DNA of 64,000 nt from Paenibacillus sp. FSL R10-2782 (GCF_038592985.1 NZ_CP151951.1:2657001-2721000); one strand, 5' to 3'. Shown: positions 1 through 8,281, numbered from the stretch's first letter. Made by a program: numbers and translations. The notes: generated by a model not told the origin, from the sequence alone.

Positions 1-1
1 C

Positions 2-757
2 ATCGGATTGTACGGTGCCATCGACCCGCGTCTCAAATGGATTTTGTATATTTTGCTCGTAACTGCGTCGATGCTTCAACATCGCTGGCTGGGACTGTCA
101 TTCACATTGGTGCCAGTAGCGCTGGCACTAGCTGCTCTGCCTCGACAAGCTCTGGCTGGCTGCGTGAAGTTAATGAAGCCGTTATTGTTGTTTTTTCTCA
201 TATCCACGGTTTTGTCAGGAACAACTCTTTCAACAGAAAGGGGCAGTCTCCAGTTCGGTTTCTCCCTGATACAGGCGGAGGCTACTTTGCTGAATGTGTA
301 CCGCTTGTTAATTGTTACCTTGGCCAGTCTCTGGTTTTCGCTGACTACGCCATATGGACGCATGGTGGAAGGATTGAACTGGGTGCTTGGTGTTGGCAAA
401 AGATTGAGGCTTCCCGTTACCTCGTTTGCACTTGCCGTATCGTTAATCTTTCGGTTCATTCCGATGATCTGGAATGAATGGCAGCGATTTTCGCTGATTG
501 TCCGGGCACGCGGCAAAGCTGCACTACGACCAAACACGGTGCGGGTGCGGGATCTTGGACCGATGGTGATTCCCTTGCTGATGTCGCTGTTTCAGCGTGC
601 GGAGGACATGACGATCGGGATGGAAATGCGGAAAGTTAAAGAGCATTCCCTGCTAGGAACACGTTCCGTCTTGCTGGTATGGTCCAAGCGGGATACGATG
701 ATCTGTATCACAGGCCTTATTGTTTTTGCATTATTTATATCCATTCGGAATCTCTGA
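2..757 (+). CDS. ECF transporter T component (EcfT/CbiQ family), 5' partial
   Basis: Membrane-embedded coupling subunit of an energy-coupling-factor vitamin or metal importer; in the family it links a substrate-binding S protein to the paired ATPases. The frame is open to the left edge. It begins within the usual DPRLKW segment near the N-terminus, so the start and probably about 10-20 residues lie outside the window. The TTG at position 8 is unlikely to be the true start. Several hydrophobic helices are visible, followed by the cytoplasmic coupling region, which has one clear ARG motif (VRARG, near residue 168) and a degenerate second one (EMRKV, near residue 205) where a second ARG is expected. 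The ATPase genes probably lie just upstream. The substrate cannot be told from this subunit. Confidence 0.82.
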   Translation: MGLYGAIDPRLKWILYILLVTASMLQHRWLGLSFTLVPVALALAALPRQALAGCVKLMKPLLLFFLISTVLSGTTLSTERGSLQFGFSLIQAEATLLNVYRLLIVTLASLWFSLTTPYGRMVEGLNWVLGVGKRLRLPVTSFALAVSLIFRFIPMIWNEWQRFSLIVRARGKAALRPNTVRVRDLGPMVIPLLMSLFQRAEDMTIGMEMRKVKEHSLLGTRSVLLVWSKRDTMICITGLIVFALFISIRNL

Positions 758-898
758 AGAAGAAAATTATTGCGACAGAACCAAACCTGAATCAGAGCCT
801 GAAACGCAGTGCTTTTCAAACATCATGCATAAATAAATTCGTTTTTGCTCAAAATAGGCTTGCTTTGATCATCTCAAAGCGGATAGGGAGGGGCAACG

Positions 899-1180
899 AT
901 GAAGGATAAATTTTTGCAGGAAGAAAAGCAAGAATATACGGATGTATCTACGGTGGAGTCACAGCGAAATGATCTGGTTCTCGAAGAGTTCCCTGAAGGT
1001 CCTTACGGTTCAGCTCTGATGTCTGAATCTCTTGGAAAAAGCTCGCCGTGGCGAGTAGATCAGAGAACCGCGCATCGTTTTGATTATGAAAATCATGAGT
1101 TGCATGAGGAGGAAGTTCGGGATTATCCCGGCCAGGACGTTTATGACGAATCAGTTCCCAATAACGTGATCAAACCTTAA
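899..1180 (+). CDS. Conserved small acidic hypothetical protein
   Basis: A 93-residue hydrophilic, strongly acidic protein rich in Glu, Asp, Ser and Tyr, with no signal peptide or membrane segment. I do not recognise a domain. The call as a real gene rests on a strong ribosome site (AGGGAGGGG ending about 7 bases before the ATG), an uninterrupted frame and a terminator hairpin right after the stop. The composition resembles small, poorly ordered cytosolic proteins common in Paenibacillus. It probably forms its own transcript between the ECF operon and the VOC gene. Function unknown. Confidence 0.7.
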   Translation: MKDKFLQEEKQEYTDVSTVESQRNDLVLEEFPEGPYGSALMSESLGKSSPWRVDQRTAHRFDYENHELHEEEVRDYPGQDVYDESVPNNVIKP

Positions 1181-1223
1181 TACCCACAATGATTAGTCAT
1201 GATATGATGTTATAAAATAGATG

Positions 1224-1261
1224 ATAGCCTCCGGCAGGATAATCTTGCCTGGGGCTATTTT
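1224..1261 (+). terminator. Rho-independent terminator after the 93-aa gene
   Basis: ATAGCC and GGCTAT arms enclose a second inner pairing (CGGCA with TTGCC), followed by a short T run. The hairpin lies 44 bases after the stop at 1180 and ends that transcript before the VOC gene. Confidence 0.75.
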
Positions 1262-1357
1262 CAGTTATACTGCTCGAAAACAAACTTTTGCAAATTCCAC
1301 AATATGGGGTATCATAAGCGTAACCAAAGACGAGTTTATTGAAAAGGAGAGGCTTTC

Positions 1358-1708
1358 ATGAATCCCATTTTAAATCAAATTGGTACTGTGTTTATCCCTG
1401 TCAATGACATTGAAAAAGCGCGCGATTGGTACTGCGAGATATTGGGATTGCCTGCGGATGGAGAGATTTTATTTGGACATTTGTACATCGTTCCGATGAA
1501 TGGAACACGTATTGTGCTGGACAGCAAAATCTATGCCAAGAACCATACGTTTAAAACGCCGGCATTTCATTTTGATACTCATAATATTGAAGAAGCCTAT
1601 GCATTTATGCAATCTAAACATGTAAATATAACGACAACCATAGAGCATGACCAATGGTTTAACTTTCAGGATCCTGACGGAAATCTGTTGATGATATGCA
1701 AGTGTTAA
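1358..1708 (+). CDS. VOC-fold (glyoxalase/bleomycin-resistance-like) protein
   Basis: A 116-residue single-domain protein of the vicinal-oxygen-chelate superfamily, whose members are metal-dependent lyases, dioxygenases or drug-binding resistance proteins. Two beta-alpha-beta-beta-beta repeats can be followed: the first opens with the typical 'FIPVNDIEKARDWY' and the second ends with 'FQDPDGNLLMI', both characteristic positions. The start has a clear AAAGGAGAGG site 8-9 bases upstream. Length is normal for a one-domain VOC protein. Substrate unknown; neighbours give no hint, and it appears to be a single-gene unit. Confidence 0.8.
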   Translation: MNPILNQIGTVFIPVNDIEKARDWYCEILGLPADGEILFGHLYIVPMNGTRIVLDSKIYAKNHTFKTPAFHFDTHNIEEAYAFMQSKHVNITTTIEHDQWFNFQDPDGNLLMICKC

Positions 1709-1904
1709 ATGAATAAATGGTAAGCCCTCCTAGTATACAATAATTGAAGTATTGTATCGTTTGTTAGCCAGTCAGAGTCTCTAAACTTCTTGCCGACGTA
1801 CTATCAAACAGATCTTCATATGACTGCAAAAAAAACAGGTGCAATCACCAAATTCAGTCTTCTTGGATAGTGTGAGCCAGACAGAGGCCTAATAACAATA
1901 ATTA

Positions 1905-1918
1905 TGCAATCGCTTACA
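1905..1918 (+). promoter_or_regulatory. Probable cre (CcpA) site upstream of the arabinan/galactan genes
   Basis: TGCAATCGCTTACA matches the catabolite-response consensus TGWAANCGNTNWCA at 13 of 14 positions (C instead of A/T at position 3). It lies about 120 bases before the GH43-CBM42 start, where CcpA-mediated glucose repression would act. The rest of the 1709-2038 gap holds no other gene than the short leader frame listed next. Confidence 0.6.
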
Positions 1919-1951
1919 TTTCTATAAAATTCCGTTCTTTAAAAGGAGGGT

Positions 1952-2020
1952 ATGTCATATGATCACATGTTAGAATCTCAGGAAGTGAAGTGTTGGAAAC
2001 CAAAGCTGGCCATCATCTAG
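1952..2020 (+). CDS. Possible leader peptide upstream of GH43 gene
   Basis: A 22-codon frame (MSYDHMLESQ...) sits between the cre site and the GH43 start. A very strong AAAAGGAGGG lies just before it, but the spacing to this ATG is only about 1-2 bases. The same Shine-Dalgarno is better spaced for a second ATG at 1959, which opens a 4-codon frame (MITC). Either could be a translated leader affecting expression of the enzyme gene that starts 18 bases after the stop. No homology is recognised and it may be chance. Confidence 0.25.
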   Translation: MSYDHMLESQEVKCWKPKLAII

Positions 2021-2038
2021 CGTAAAGGAGAGAGCTAT

Positions 2039-3373
2039 ATGTGTACCTTTATGAAAGAACGCACATGGTTATTGAAAGCATGCGAGTCGGTATTCATCGT
2101 GTTTCTTACAGCAATGATTCTGTGCGGCATTCTAAGCCCAAATACAGCGAGTGCAGCAACAAGTGTTTATACCATCTCGGCTTTTACCAATAGTAGCGAG
2201 TCCAATCTGTATATCTACCAATCCTATAATGCCACGAATTATGGCCTCCTTAAAGACTCTGCATACACCCCACCGGAGGGCCTAATCCGCGATCCCAGCA
2301 TCATAAAGCACACGGATGGCCTGTATTACGTGGTCTACACCACGAACTGGTCCGGCAATACGATCGGCATAGCGTCAAGCCCGGATAAGGTGAACTGGAA
2401 TTTTGTCCGCAACATCCCATTATCCTTGCCTAGCGGAATCGCCCACACCTGGGCTCCCGAATGGTTCGTGGACAATAATGGCAGCTTGAATGTCATCGTG
2501 TCTCTATCGCCGGGTAACTATCAAAACTTCAGACCTTATGCCATTACGGCAGCAAACAGCAATCTTGCTTCTACGGCCTGGTCGGCTCCGGTCGAGCTTG
2601 CAGGCATTGCCCCAAATTACATCGACACTTTCATCGTTAAGACCGGATCAACTTATCATGCGTTTACAAAGAACGAAACAACCAAATACATCGAATATGC
2701 CATAGCGCCCTCTCTAACTGGCCCTTATACTTTCCAGGGCACCGGAGACTGGGCAAACTGGGGGGCTTGGGTAGAAGGTCCTGCACTGGTCCAGCTAGAC
2801 AACGGAACATGGCGCATCTATTTTGACGGTTATTCCACGCAAAAATATTACTACAGCGACTCTTCTGATGGGTTCAAGACATGGACTGTGAAAAAGGAAC
2901 TCCCAGGTTTGACCGGATTAGTCCGACACATGACCGTGTTAAAAGAAACCGGGCAGCCGGGTGATGTCCGAGCGCTGGAGTCTTACAATATGCAGGGCAA
3001 TTATATCCGACATTACAACTATCAGGCACGAATTGATGAGAACGTCAGCCCTGTGGAAGATTCGAAATTTAGAATCGTTCCAGGCCTTGCGGATACTTCT
3101 GCCATCTCATTCGAGTCTGTCAACTTCCCAGGATATTATCTACGCCATAAAAACGATCTGATCTACCTAGAAAAAAATGATGGTAGCCGGGCCTTCACAA
3201 CGGATGCCACGTTTCGACGCAAGGATGGGCTTGCTAATTCGGCCTGGACGTCGTACGCATCATACAATTATCCTGACCGATACCTGAGACATTACGATAA
3301 GCTGCTCCGCTTGGACCCGATCGTTACGACGATCGACAAATCGGATGCTACTTTCAAGGAGACCGCGGAATAA
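2039..3373 (+). CDS. Secreted GH43 arabinosidase with C-terminal AbfB (CBM42) domain
   Basis: A 444-residue exported glycoside hydrolase. A signal peptide ends at about 'NTASAA' (residue 40). The five-bladed GH43 domain (about 55-315) shows the general-base Asp in 'LIRDPSII', further blades with 'TWAPEWFV' and 'NYIDTFIV', and the general-acid Glu in 'WVEGPAL'. Residues about 320-440 carry beta-trefoil repeats of the AbfB/CBM42 type ('YNMQGNYIRHYN', 'VNFPGYYLRHKN', 'YNYPDRYLRHYD'), which bind arabinofuranose side chains. The start has AAAGGAG at good spacing. Followed by the GH30 gene after 98 bases, probably co-transcribed; together they suit type II arabinogalactan. The bond cleaved is inferred, since GH43 also includes xylosidases and galactan hydrolases. 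Confidence 0.85.
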   Translation: MCTFMKERTWLLKACESVFIVFLTAMILCGILSPNTASAATSVYTISAFTNSSESNLYIYQSYNATNYGLLKDSAYTPPEGLIRDPSIIKHTDGLYYVVYTTNWSGNTIGIASSPDKVNWNFVRNIPLSLPSGIAHTWAPEWFVDNNGSLNVIVSLSPGNYQNFRPYAITAANSNLASTAWSAPVELAGIAPNYIDTFIVKTGSTYHAFTKNETTKYIEYAIAPSLTGPYTFQGTGDWANWGAWVEGPALVQLDNGTWRIYFDGYSTQKYYYSDSSDGFKTWTVKKELPGLTGLVRHMTVLKETGQPGDVRALESYNMQGNYIRHYNYQARIDENVSPVEDSKFRIVPGLADTSAISFESVNFPGYYLRHKNDLIYLEKNDGSRAFTTDATFRRKDGLANSAWTSYASYNYPDRYLRHYDKLLRLDPIVTTIDKSDATFKETAE

Positions 3374-3471
3374 TGGGGCAGGCACAGTCTTGTACACCAT
3401 TGAAGTTGTAAGGGGAGCATGTACCCCCATTTACTTTATACCTATTTCAAATTTATAAAGGAGTGAACGCA

Positions 3472-5310
3472 ATGAATTGGTTCAAGCGAATAATTGCCTT
3501 GCTGATGGCAGGCAGTCTGGTTCTGAGCATCCTCGGGACGAAAACGTCCGCCGCAGGGTCTGATACAGCCGTGGTTGATCCCTCACAGCAGTATCAGACC
3601 ATTGAAGGCTGGGGGACTTCGCTTGCGTGGTGGGGGAAGGTGGTAGGCTCATATTCCAATCGGGATGAGTATGTGGAAAAAATGTTCAGCCCAACGAATG
3701 GACTCGGCTTGAACGTCATCCGTTATAACATTGGAGGGGGAGAAAATCCGTCATCCCAATACCTGGAGTACCGAAAGGCTGTTCCGGGCTATCAGCCTTC
3801 GCAAGGGGGATATGACTGGAATGCAGACGCCAACCAAAGATACATGCTTCAGGCAGCCAAATCCTACGGGGTCAACGTCTTCGAAGCGTTTGCGAACTCG
3901 GCTCCCTACTGGATGACGATCAGCGGTAGTGTATCGGGAGCTGCGAATGGCGTTAACAATCTCAAGCCGGAATATTATGATGATTTTGCCGATTATCTCA
4001 CAGAGGTCGTTAAGCACTTTCACGACGAATGGGGGATATCTTTTGATACATTGACTCCGCTTAATGAACCGATCTCGACATGGTGGAAGCTCGGTAATGA
4101 CCAGGAGGGAATGCATTTTGATCGAGCAGAGCAGAATGCTATACTGGGCCAAGTACAATCTTCTCTCACGGCCAAAGGGTTATCTACCAGGCTGAGTGCA
4201 CCGGAGGAATACAATCTGGAGGACTCAACCAGTTCCTTTGCCGGATACAGCCCGGCTGTGAAGTCGGCCATCGCGCAGATCAATACCCATACGTATGGGG
4301 GGAGCAACCGAACGGCCCTTCGCAATGCGGCCACCTCGGACAATAAACATCTATGGACTTCCGAGTACGGGGACGGGGACGCCAGTGGATTGACGATGTC
4401 GCGGACGATCCTGAAGGACATACGCAATATGGGAGCAAGTGCCTGGGTTTACTGGCAGGCAGTTGACAGTGCTGAGGGATGGGGATTTTTCAAGAACGTA
4501 CTTAATGACACACAGACGATCAGCTACACTGTGAATCAGAAATATTATGTGATGGGCAATTACAGTAAGTTCATTCGCCCGGGGTACAAAATCATCGGTA
4601 TGAGTGACGCTAATACGCTTGCCGCTTACGATGCAGCTTCAGGCAAGCTAGTTCTGGTAGCCACCAATTCGGAATCCACAGATACGACCGTTACGTATGA
4701 TCTGAGCCGCTTTACTTCGACAGGCACGTCTGCCCAGGTGTTCCGAACATCCTCCAGCGAGAATCTCAAGACACTGGCGAACATCGCGGTACAGGACAAA
4801 AAGTTAACGGTCACAGCAAAAGCGGGTTCGGTTACCACCTACGTTATATCCGGCATGGCTTACACAGGTAGCAAAGGATATGACTCCAGTGTCATCTATA
4901 AACTGGTCAACCGCAAGAGCGGTCTTGCATTGGATGTGAACGGAGCTTCGACCACGGACGGCGCATCGATCGTCCAGTGGAATGATAACGGAGGAACCAA
5001 CCAGCAATGGAAGCTGGAAGCGACAGGAAAAGGTTTTTACAAGCTTCGGAACGTCGGCAGTGGCTTGCTGCTGGATGTGAACCAAAGCTCCACTCAAGGG
5101 GGCGCCTCCCTGATCCAGTGGCAGGATAACGGAAATTATAACCAGCAGTGGATGCCTGTGGACGTCGGGGGCTATCTTGTTCTGGTTAACCGCAATAGTG
5201 GTCTGACGATGGATGTGAATCAGGGGGCTGTAACCGCAGGTGCGGCAGTCATTCAATGGGCCGATAATGGGGGCTCCAATCAGCAATGGAATCTCGTGAA
5301 AATAAATTAG
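3472..5310 (+). CDS. Secreted GH30 endo-beta-1,6-galactanase-like enzyme with ricin-type lectin domain
   Basis: A 612-residue exported enzyme. Signal peptide about residues 1-28 (cleavage near 'KTSAAG'). GH30 catalytic barrel and side beta-domain (about 35-460): opening 'IEGWGTSLAWWGK', acid/base Glu in 'TPLNEPIST', nucleophile Glu in 'TSEYGDGD'. The 'GWGTSLAWW' opening is typical of the GH30_5 beta-1,6-galactanase branch. C-terminal about 475-610 is a three-repeat ricin B/CBM13 trefoil ('GLALDVNGAS', 'GLLLDVNQSS', 'GLTMDVNQGA', each followed by QW and QQW motifs). I chose ATG 3472, not GTG 3463, because the AAAGGAG site overlaps the GTG. With the upstream GH43-CBM42 it forms an arabinogalactan-degrading pair. 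Confidence 0.87.
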   Translation: MNWFKRIIALLMAGSLVLSILGTKTSAAGSDTAVVDPSQQYQTIEGWGTSLAWWGKVVGSYSNRDEYVEKMFSPTNGLGLNVIRYNIGGGENPSSQYLEYRKAVPGYQPSQGGYDWNADANQRYMLQAAKSYGVNVFEAFANSAPYWMTISGSVSGAANGVNNLKPEYYDDFADYLTEVVKHFHDEWGISFDTLTPLNEPISTWWKLGNDQEGMHFDRAEQNAILGQVQSSLTAKGLSTRLSAPEEYNLEDSTSSFAGYSPAVKSAIAQINTHTYGGSNRTALRNAATSDNKHLWTSEYGDGDASGLTMSRTILKDIRNMGASAWVYWQAVDSAEGWGFFKNVLNDTQTISYTVNQKYYVMGNYSKFIRPGYKIIGMSDANTLAAYDAASGKLVLVATNSESTDTTVTYDLSRFTSTGTSAQVFRTSSSENLKTLANIAVQDKKLTVTAKAGSVTTYVISGMAYTGSKGYDSSVIYKLVNRKSGLALDVNGASTTDGASIVQWNDNGGTNQQWKLEATGKGFYKLRNVGSGLLLDVNQSSTQGGASLIQWQDNGNYNQQWMPVDVGGYLVLVNRNSGLTMDVNQGAVTAGAAVIQWADNGGSNQQWNLVKIN

Positions 5311-5433
5311 CATTCATCAAGTGTCGAGTTCACTTTTTTACGGTATATGTGCATTATACTAATTTTGTCAGCCAAAAATATGAACCTGGAGATCAAAAGA
5401 TGTTGTCAGGGGATATGAACACGTACGCATAAG

Positions 5434-5460
5434 AAGTCGCCATATTGGCGGCTTTTTGTT
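5434..5460 (+). terminator. Terminator, first copy of a duplicated sequence
   Basis: AAGTCGCCA and TGGCGGC arms with a TTTTT tail, 120 bases after the GH30 stop. Nearly the same 26 bases recur at 6235-6260 after the next gene. The rest of the 318-base gap (5311-5628) is AT-rich and holds the promoter region of the DUF1349 gene. Confidence 0.8.
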
Positions 5461-5628
5461 TTCAAAATTTACTTCCTTATTATTATATCATTTTGCAATA
5501 ATATTATATTTATAGGCGAAACTCATGCGAGTATAATGACATTATATTTATATATAAGAAGTGTTTATTGTGTACTAGTATTTGATTTACATAATAATTC
5601 CAATTTATTTAAATGGAGGGGAATTTAT

Positions 5629-6225
5629 ATGAATAATAATTTATTTCAACCAAATGTAAGGGGAAAATTAAGATGGATGAATGAACCTGAGCACTGGGAG
5701 TACACCGAAGAAGATAGATTGATCATTGATGCACCGGCTAAGGTTGATTTTTTCAAGGATCCTGGGGGAACACATGTAGCCCATTCGGCTCCTTTTCTAC
5801 ATCTTCAGGTTGATTCATCATTTCAGCTTACGACACAGCTTCAGGTAGACATGCGTCATCTTTATGATTCAGGATGTTTGATGTTGATGGCTGACGAGAA
5901 CAATTGGGCTAAACTATGTTATGAATTTAACGGCAATGATGCTACGATTGTGTCTGTTGTAACTAAGAATGGCTCCTCCGATGATTGTAATTCTGAGCGT
6001 GTTGTGGTTGATAACCCGCATTTAAGGATCACGAAGATTGGGAAGATTATATCTTTTTACTATTCGCCTGATGGTGAGGATTGGAAGTTAGTCCGCTACT
6101 TTGGAATGGAAATTACTGATCCGTTTATAGCGGGTGCACTGGCCCAATCACCGATGGGATCAGGTTGCCGGGCCAATTTTAAATATTTAAACTTAACGAT
6201 TCCCAATGAGGATAGCAGGTTTTAG
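5629..6225 (+). CDS. DUF1349 (concanavalin-like) family protein
   Basis: A 198-residue cytosolic protein of the DUF1349 family, a beta-jelly-roll fold found alone or at the C-terminus of GH43 enzymes. Typical features are 'TEEDRLIIDAPAKVDFF' near the N-terminus, 'YDSGCLMLMADENNWAKLC' in the middle and 'GEDWKLVRYF' later. Its relatives sit beside polysaccharide genes (for example YesU of B. subtilis). No signal peptide. I chose ATG 5629, with GGAGGGG 7-8 bases upstream, over a longer frame whose extra N-terminus is low-complexity and has no ribosome site. It is a single-gene unit bracketed by two copies of one terminator. Biochemical role unknown. Confidence 0.8.
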   Translation: MNNNLFQPNVRGKLRWMNEPEHWEYTEEDRLIIDAPAKVDFFKDPGGTHVAHSAPFLHLQVDSSFQLTTQLQVDMRHLYDSGCLMLMADENNWAKLCYEFNGNDATIVSVVTKNGSSDDCNSERVVVDNPHLRITKIGKIISFYYSPDGEDWKLVRYFGMEITDPFIAGALAQSPMGSGCRANFKYLNLTIPNEDSRF

Positions 6226-6234
6226 GCATTTAAG

Positions 6235-6260
6235 AAGTCGCCATATTGGCGGCTTTTTTG
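6235..6260 (+). terminator. Terminator, second copy of the duplicated sequence
   Basis: AAGTCGCCA, four-base loop region and TGGCGGC followed by six T residues, 10 bases after the DUF1349 stop. Almost identical to the copy at 5434-5460. Confidence 0.85.
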
Positions 6261-6346
6261 TTATGGCTTTAGCCAGTTGAGTGCGTGAAACGCGCGAAAC
6301 AAAAAACCACCCGCTATGCGGGTGGAGGAATCGAGGGTTTCACCAC

Positions 6347-6402
6347 TAAGACCATTCCAATAAAATTGAGATGTTCAGGCTCAAAAGAAAGGAATGGTCT
6401 TA
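6347..6402 (+). promoter_or_regulatory. Leader hairpin sequestering the tnpA ribosome site
   Basis: TAAGACCATTCC (6347-6358) is perfectly complementary to GGAATGGTCTTA (6391-6402). The 3' arm contains part of the AAAGGA ribosome site and ends one base before the tnpA ATG. In folded mRNA this would block initiation, as described for IS200. The 32-base loop contains a 12-base stretch complementary to the 3' end of the element (see findings). Confidence 0.75.
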
Positions 6403-6403
6403 G

Positions 6404-6877
6404 ATGGCAAACAAGAGCTACAGCCTAGCTCACACAAAGTGGATGTGCAAATACCACATTGTATTCACCCCGAAGTATAGACGGAAAGAAATCTATAATC
6501 AAGTGAGAAAAGATTTAATCGAAATCTTCAGACGTTTATGTAAGTACAAGGGAGTAGAAATTATAGAAGGTCACATGATGCTCGATCATGTTCACATGTG
6601 GGTAGCGATTCCACCGAAAATTGCTGTCTCAACGTTCATGGGATATCTAAAGGGAAAAAGTTCGCTAATGATATTCGAGAAGCATGCTCAGCTCAAGTAT
6701 AAATACGGAAATCGAAAGTTTTGGGCAGAAGGGTATTATGTAAGTACAGTGGGCCTAAATGAAGCAACGGTAAGAAAGTATATTCGTGAACAAGAAGCAC
6801 ATGATCAAGCACTAGATAAGCTGAGTGTAAAAGAATACGAAGATCCATTTAGCAGTAACAAGAGCAAAAAGAAGTAA
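6404..6877 (+). CDS. tnpA: IS200/IS605-family transposase TnpA (Y1, HUH)
   Basis: A 157-residue single-strand DNA transposase that cuts and joins element ends via a 5'-phosphotyrosine. The HUH motif is 'DHVHMW' (near residue 62-67) and the catalytic tyrosine lies in 'ATVRKYIREQE' near residue 127. 'KYHIVFTPKYRRK' and 'GYLKGKSS' are family signatures. Length is at the family norm and the frame is intact, so the element may be active. The ATG directly follows the inhibitory leader hairpin, implying very low translation. Lysine-rich C-terminal tail. Confidence 0.95.
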   Translation: MANKSYSLAHTKWMCKYHIVFTPKYRRKEIYNQVRKDLIEIFRRLCKYKGVEIIEGHMMLDHVHMWVAIPPKIAVSTFMGYLKGKSSLMIFEKHAQLKYKYGNRKFWAEGYYVSTVGLNEATVRKYIREQEAHDQALDKLSVKEYEDPFSSNKSKKK

Positions 6878-7018
6878 AACCAGTTTAACTGGTAAGTGAA
6901 AGTGACAAATAACACTGAGCCTGAACAGTTTTTCGGTCAGGCTAGCGTCTTTAGGCGCAGTTTGGCAACAGGGGGTTATACCCCAAGAGCAAACCACCCG
7001 TTGGACGGGTGGTCATGA

Positions 7019-7171
7019 TTTTCAAGAATAAGTTTCTTCTCCAAGCTTCAGGATTTGCTGGACATAGTGAGGACATTCCACTGCTTAGAAACAGCAGGAA
7101 AGTATGATTATACTGAACCAAAGAACATAATGATGATGCCATCGGCAGATCAAAAGAGACTTGACATGTAA
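7019..7171 (+). pseudogene. Unidentified gene fragment flanking the IS200 right end
   Basis: An open frame runs from just after the right-end hairpin to a TAA at 7169, encoding a C-terminal-looking tail ('KLQDLLDIVRTFHCLE', then 'TEPKNIMMMPS'). There is no start or ribosome site, and the frame is stopped at the IS boundary. It looks like the end of a gene whose front was lost. Family not recognised; it could also be chance. Confidence 0.3.
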
Positions 7172-7261
7172 TGCGTTACACAAATTACAGTGTAATTGTA
7201 GAACATAACAACAATCATCTCATAAAACATCATTCGTTTAAACAAGGGAGACAGAATAGTA

Positions 7262-8122
7262 ATGAATAGAGCTACTCAAAAAATTGTGTTTATCGACATT
7301 GACGGTACACTTGTCGGTGATGACGGTATGGTGCCTGAATCGGCACAAAAAGCCTGCAAAATAGCACGCGAGAATGGCCATCTGCTTTATCTGTGCACAG
7401 GTCGTTCGAAAGCTGAAATCTACGACGCTATTTGGGATATCGGATTTGATGGTCTTATTGGAGCAGGAGGGGGATATGTAGAATCTGGAGATGAGATTCT
7501 TTATCATAAAAAAGTCACGCCTGAGGATGTTCGGCATATGGTGGATTTCTTTAATACACATGGAATTGATTTTTATCTGGAGTCCAATTCGGCTCTCTAT
7601 GCTAGCCAGAATTTAAAACCTCATCTGGAAAGGCGGATCTATGGAGATGTTGAGAACGACTCTGTGGCCAGAGAAAAAATGGAGCGTTTCCCCCATCCAT
7701 TTATCGCGGGTTTGACATATGGAGAGACTGATTTGTATAAAGACGATGTAAATAAGGTCTGCTTTCTGGAAAGCGCTGTACCCTTTGAATTTATTAAGGG
7801 AGAATTCCAGGGAAGATTTGAGGTCATCCAGTGCACCGTCCCGATCTTTGGAAAGGACAGTGGAGAAATGATGATTCCTGGTATTCACAAGGCAATCGCC
7901 ATTGCTGATTTGCTGAATCATTTGAGCCTGCCCCAGGAACAGACGATTGCCATTGGAGATGGAATGAACGATGCCGAGATGCTCGAATATTGCGCCGTAG
8001 GCATTGCTATGGGCAATGCAAATCCGGGTTTGATGGAAATTGCAGATGATATTACTGACCACGTTGAGGAAGACGGACTATATAAAAGCTTTGTAAAATA
8101 CGGTTTGATATCTGAATCATAA
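7262..8122 (+). CDS. Cof-type HAD-superfamily phosphatase
   Basis: A 286-residue cytosolic hydrolase of HAD class IIB (Cof/YidA-like), which dephosphorylates sugar phosphates or nucleotide-type substrates. Motif I is 'FIDIDGTLVGDD' (nucleophile Asp near residue 12), motif II 'CTGRSK', and motif IV 'AIGDGMNDAEML', with 'GIAMGNANPG' after it. The alpha/beta cap lies between motifs II and III. Full length for the subfamily. AAGGGAGA precedes the ATG. It stands alone between the IS200 flank and the DUF1349 gene; the natural substrate cannot be assigned. Confidence 0.88.
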   Translation: MNRATQKIVFIDIDGTLVGDDGMVPESAQKACKIARENGHLLYLCTGRSKAEIYDAIWDIGFDGLIGAGGGYVESGDEILYHKKVTPEDVRHMVDFFNTHGIDFYLESNSALYASQNLKPHLERRIYGDVENDSVAREKMERFPHPFIAGLTYGETDLYKDDVNKVCFLESAVPFEFIKGEFQGRFEVIQCTVPIFGKDSGEMMIPGIHKAIAIADLLNHLSLPQEQTIAIGDGMNDAEMLEYCAVGIAMGNANPGLMEIADDITDHVEEDGLYKSFVKYGLISES

Positions 8123-8281
8123 CTGTGTTTTCCTCTTTGGAGGCGATTATGTAAAATTGGGACAAGGACAGGCGCCTATACTCCGTAATTGCTAGTTATT
8201 TATGATACAATCGAGATATGGAAGGGGATGGAATTGCTGGTGTATGTCGATCAGACCCTTCCTAAAAGGAGGAGTTAGCAC

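Larger units (their letters stand above)
6307..7012 (+). mobile_element. IS200/IS605-family insertion sequence (single-gene, IS200 type)
   Basis: A tnpA gene bracketed by two subterminal hairpins of the kind read by Y1 transposases. Left: CCACCCGC-TAT-GCGGGTGG at 6307-6325. Right: CCACCCGT-TGG-ACGGGTGG at 6994-7012. The two share the core CCACCCG/CGGGTGG. There is no tnpB. As usual for this family there are no terminal inverted repeats over the whole element and no target duplication, so the exact cleavage points (probably a few bases outside the hairpins) cannot be fixed. The leader hairpin and 3' structures match IS200 organisation. Confidence 0.88.

Noticed and set aside
3751..4427. Long minus-strand frames opposite the GH30 gene
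   Set aside because: No ribosome sites or domain features; the plus strand encodes a complete glycoside hydrolase.
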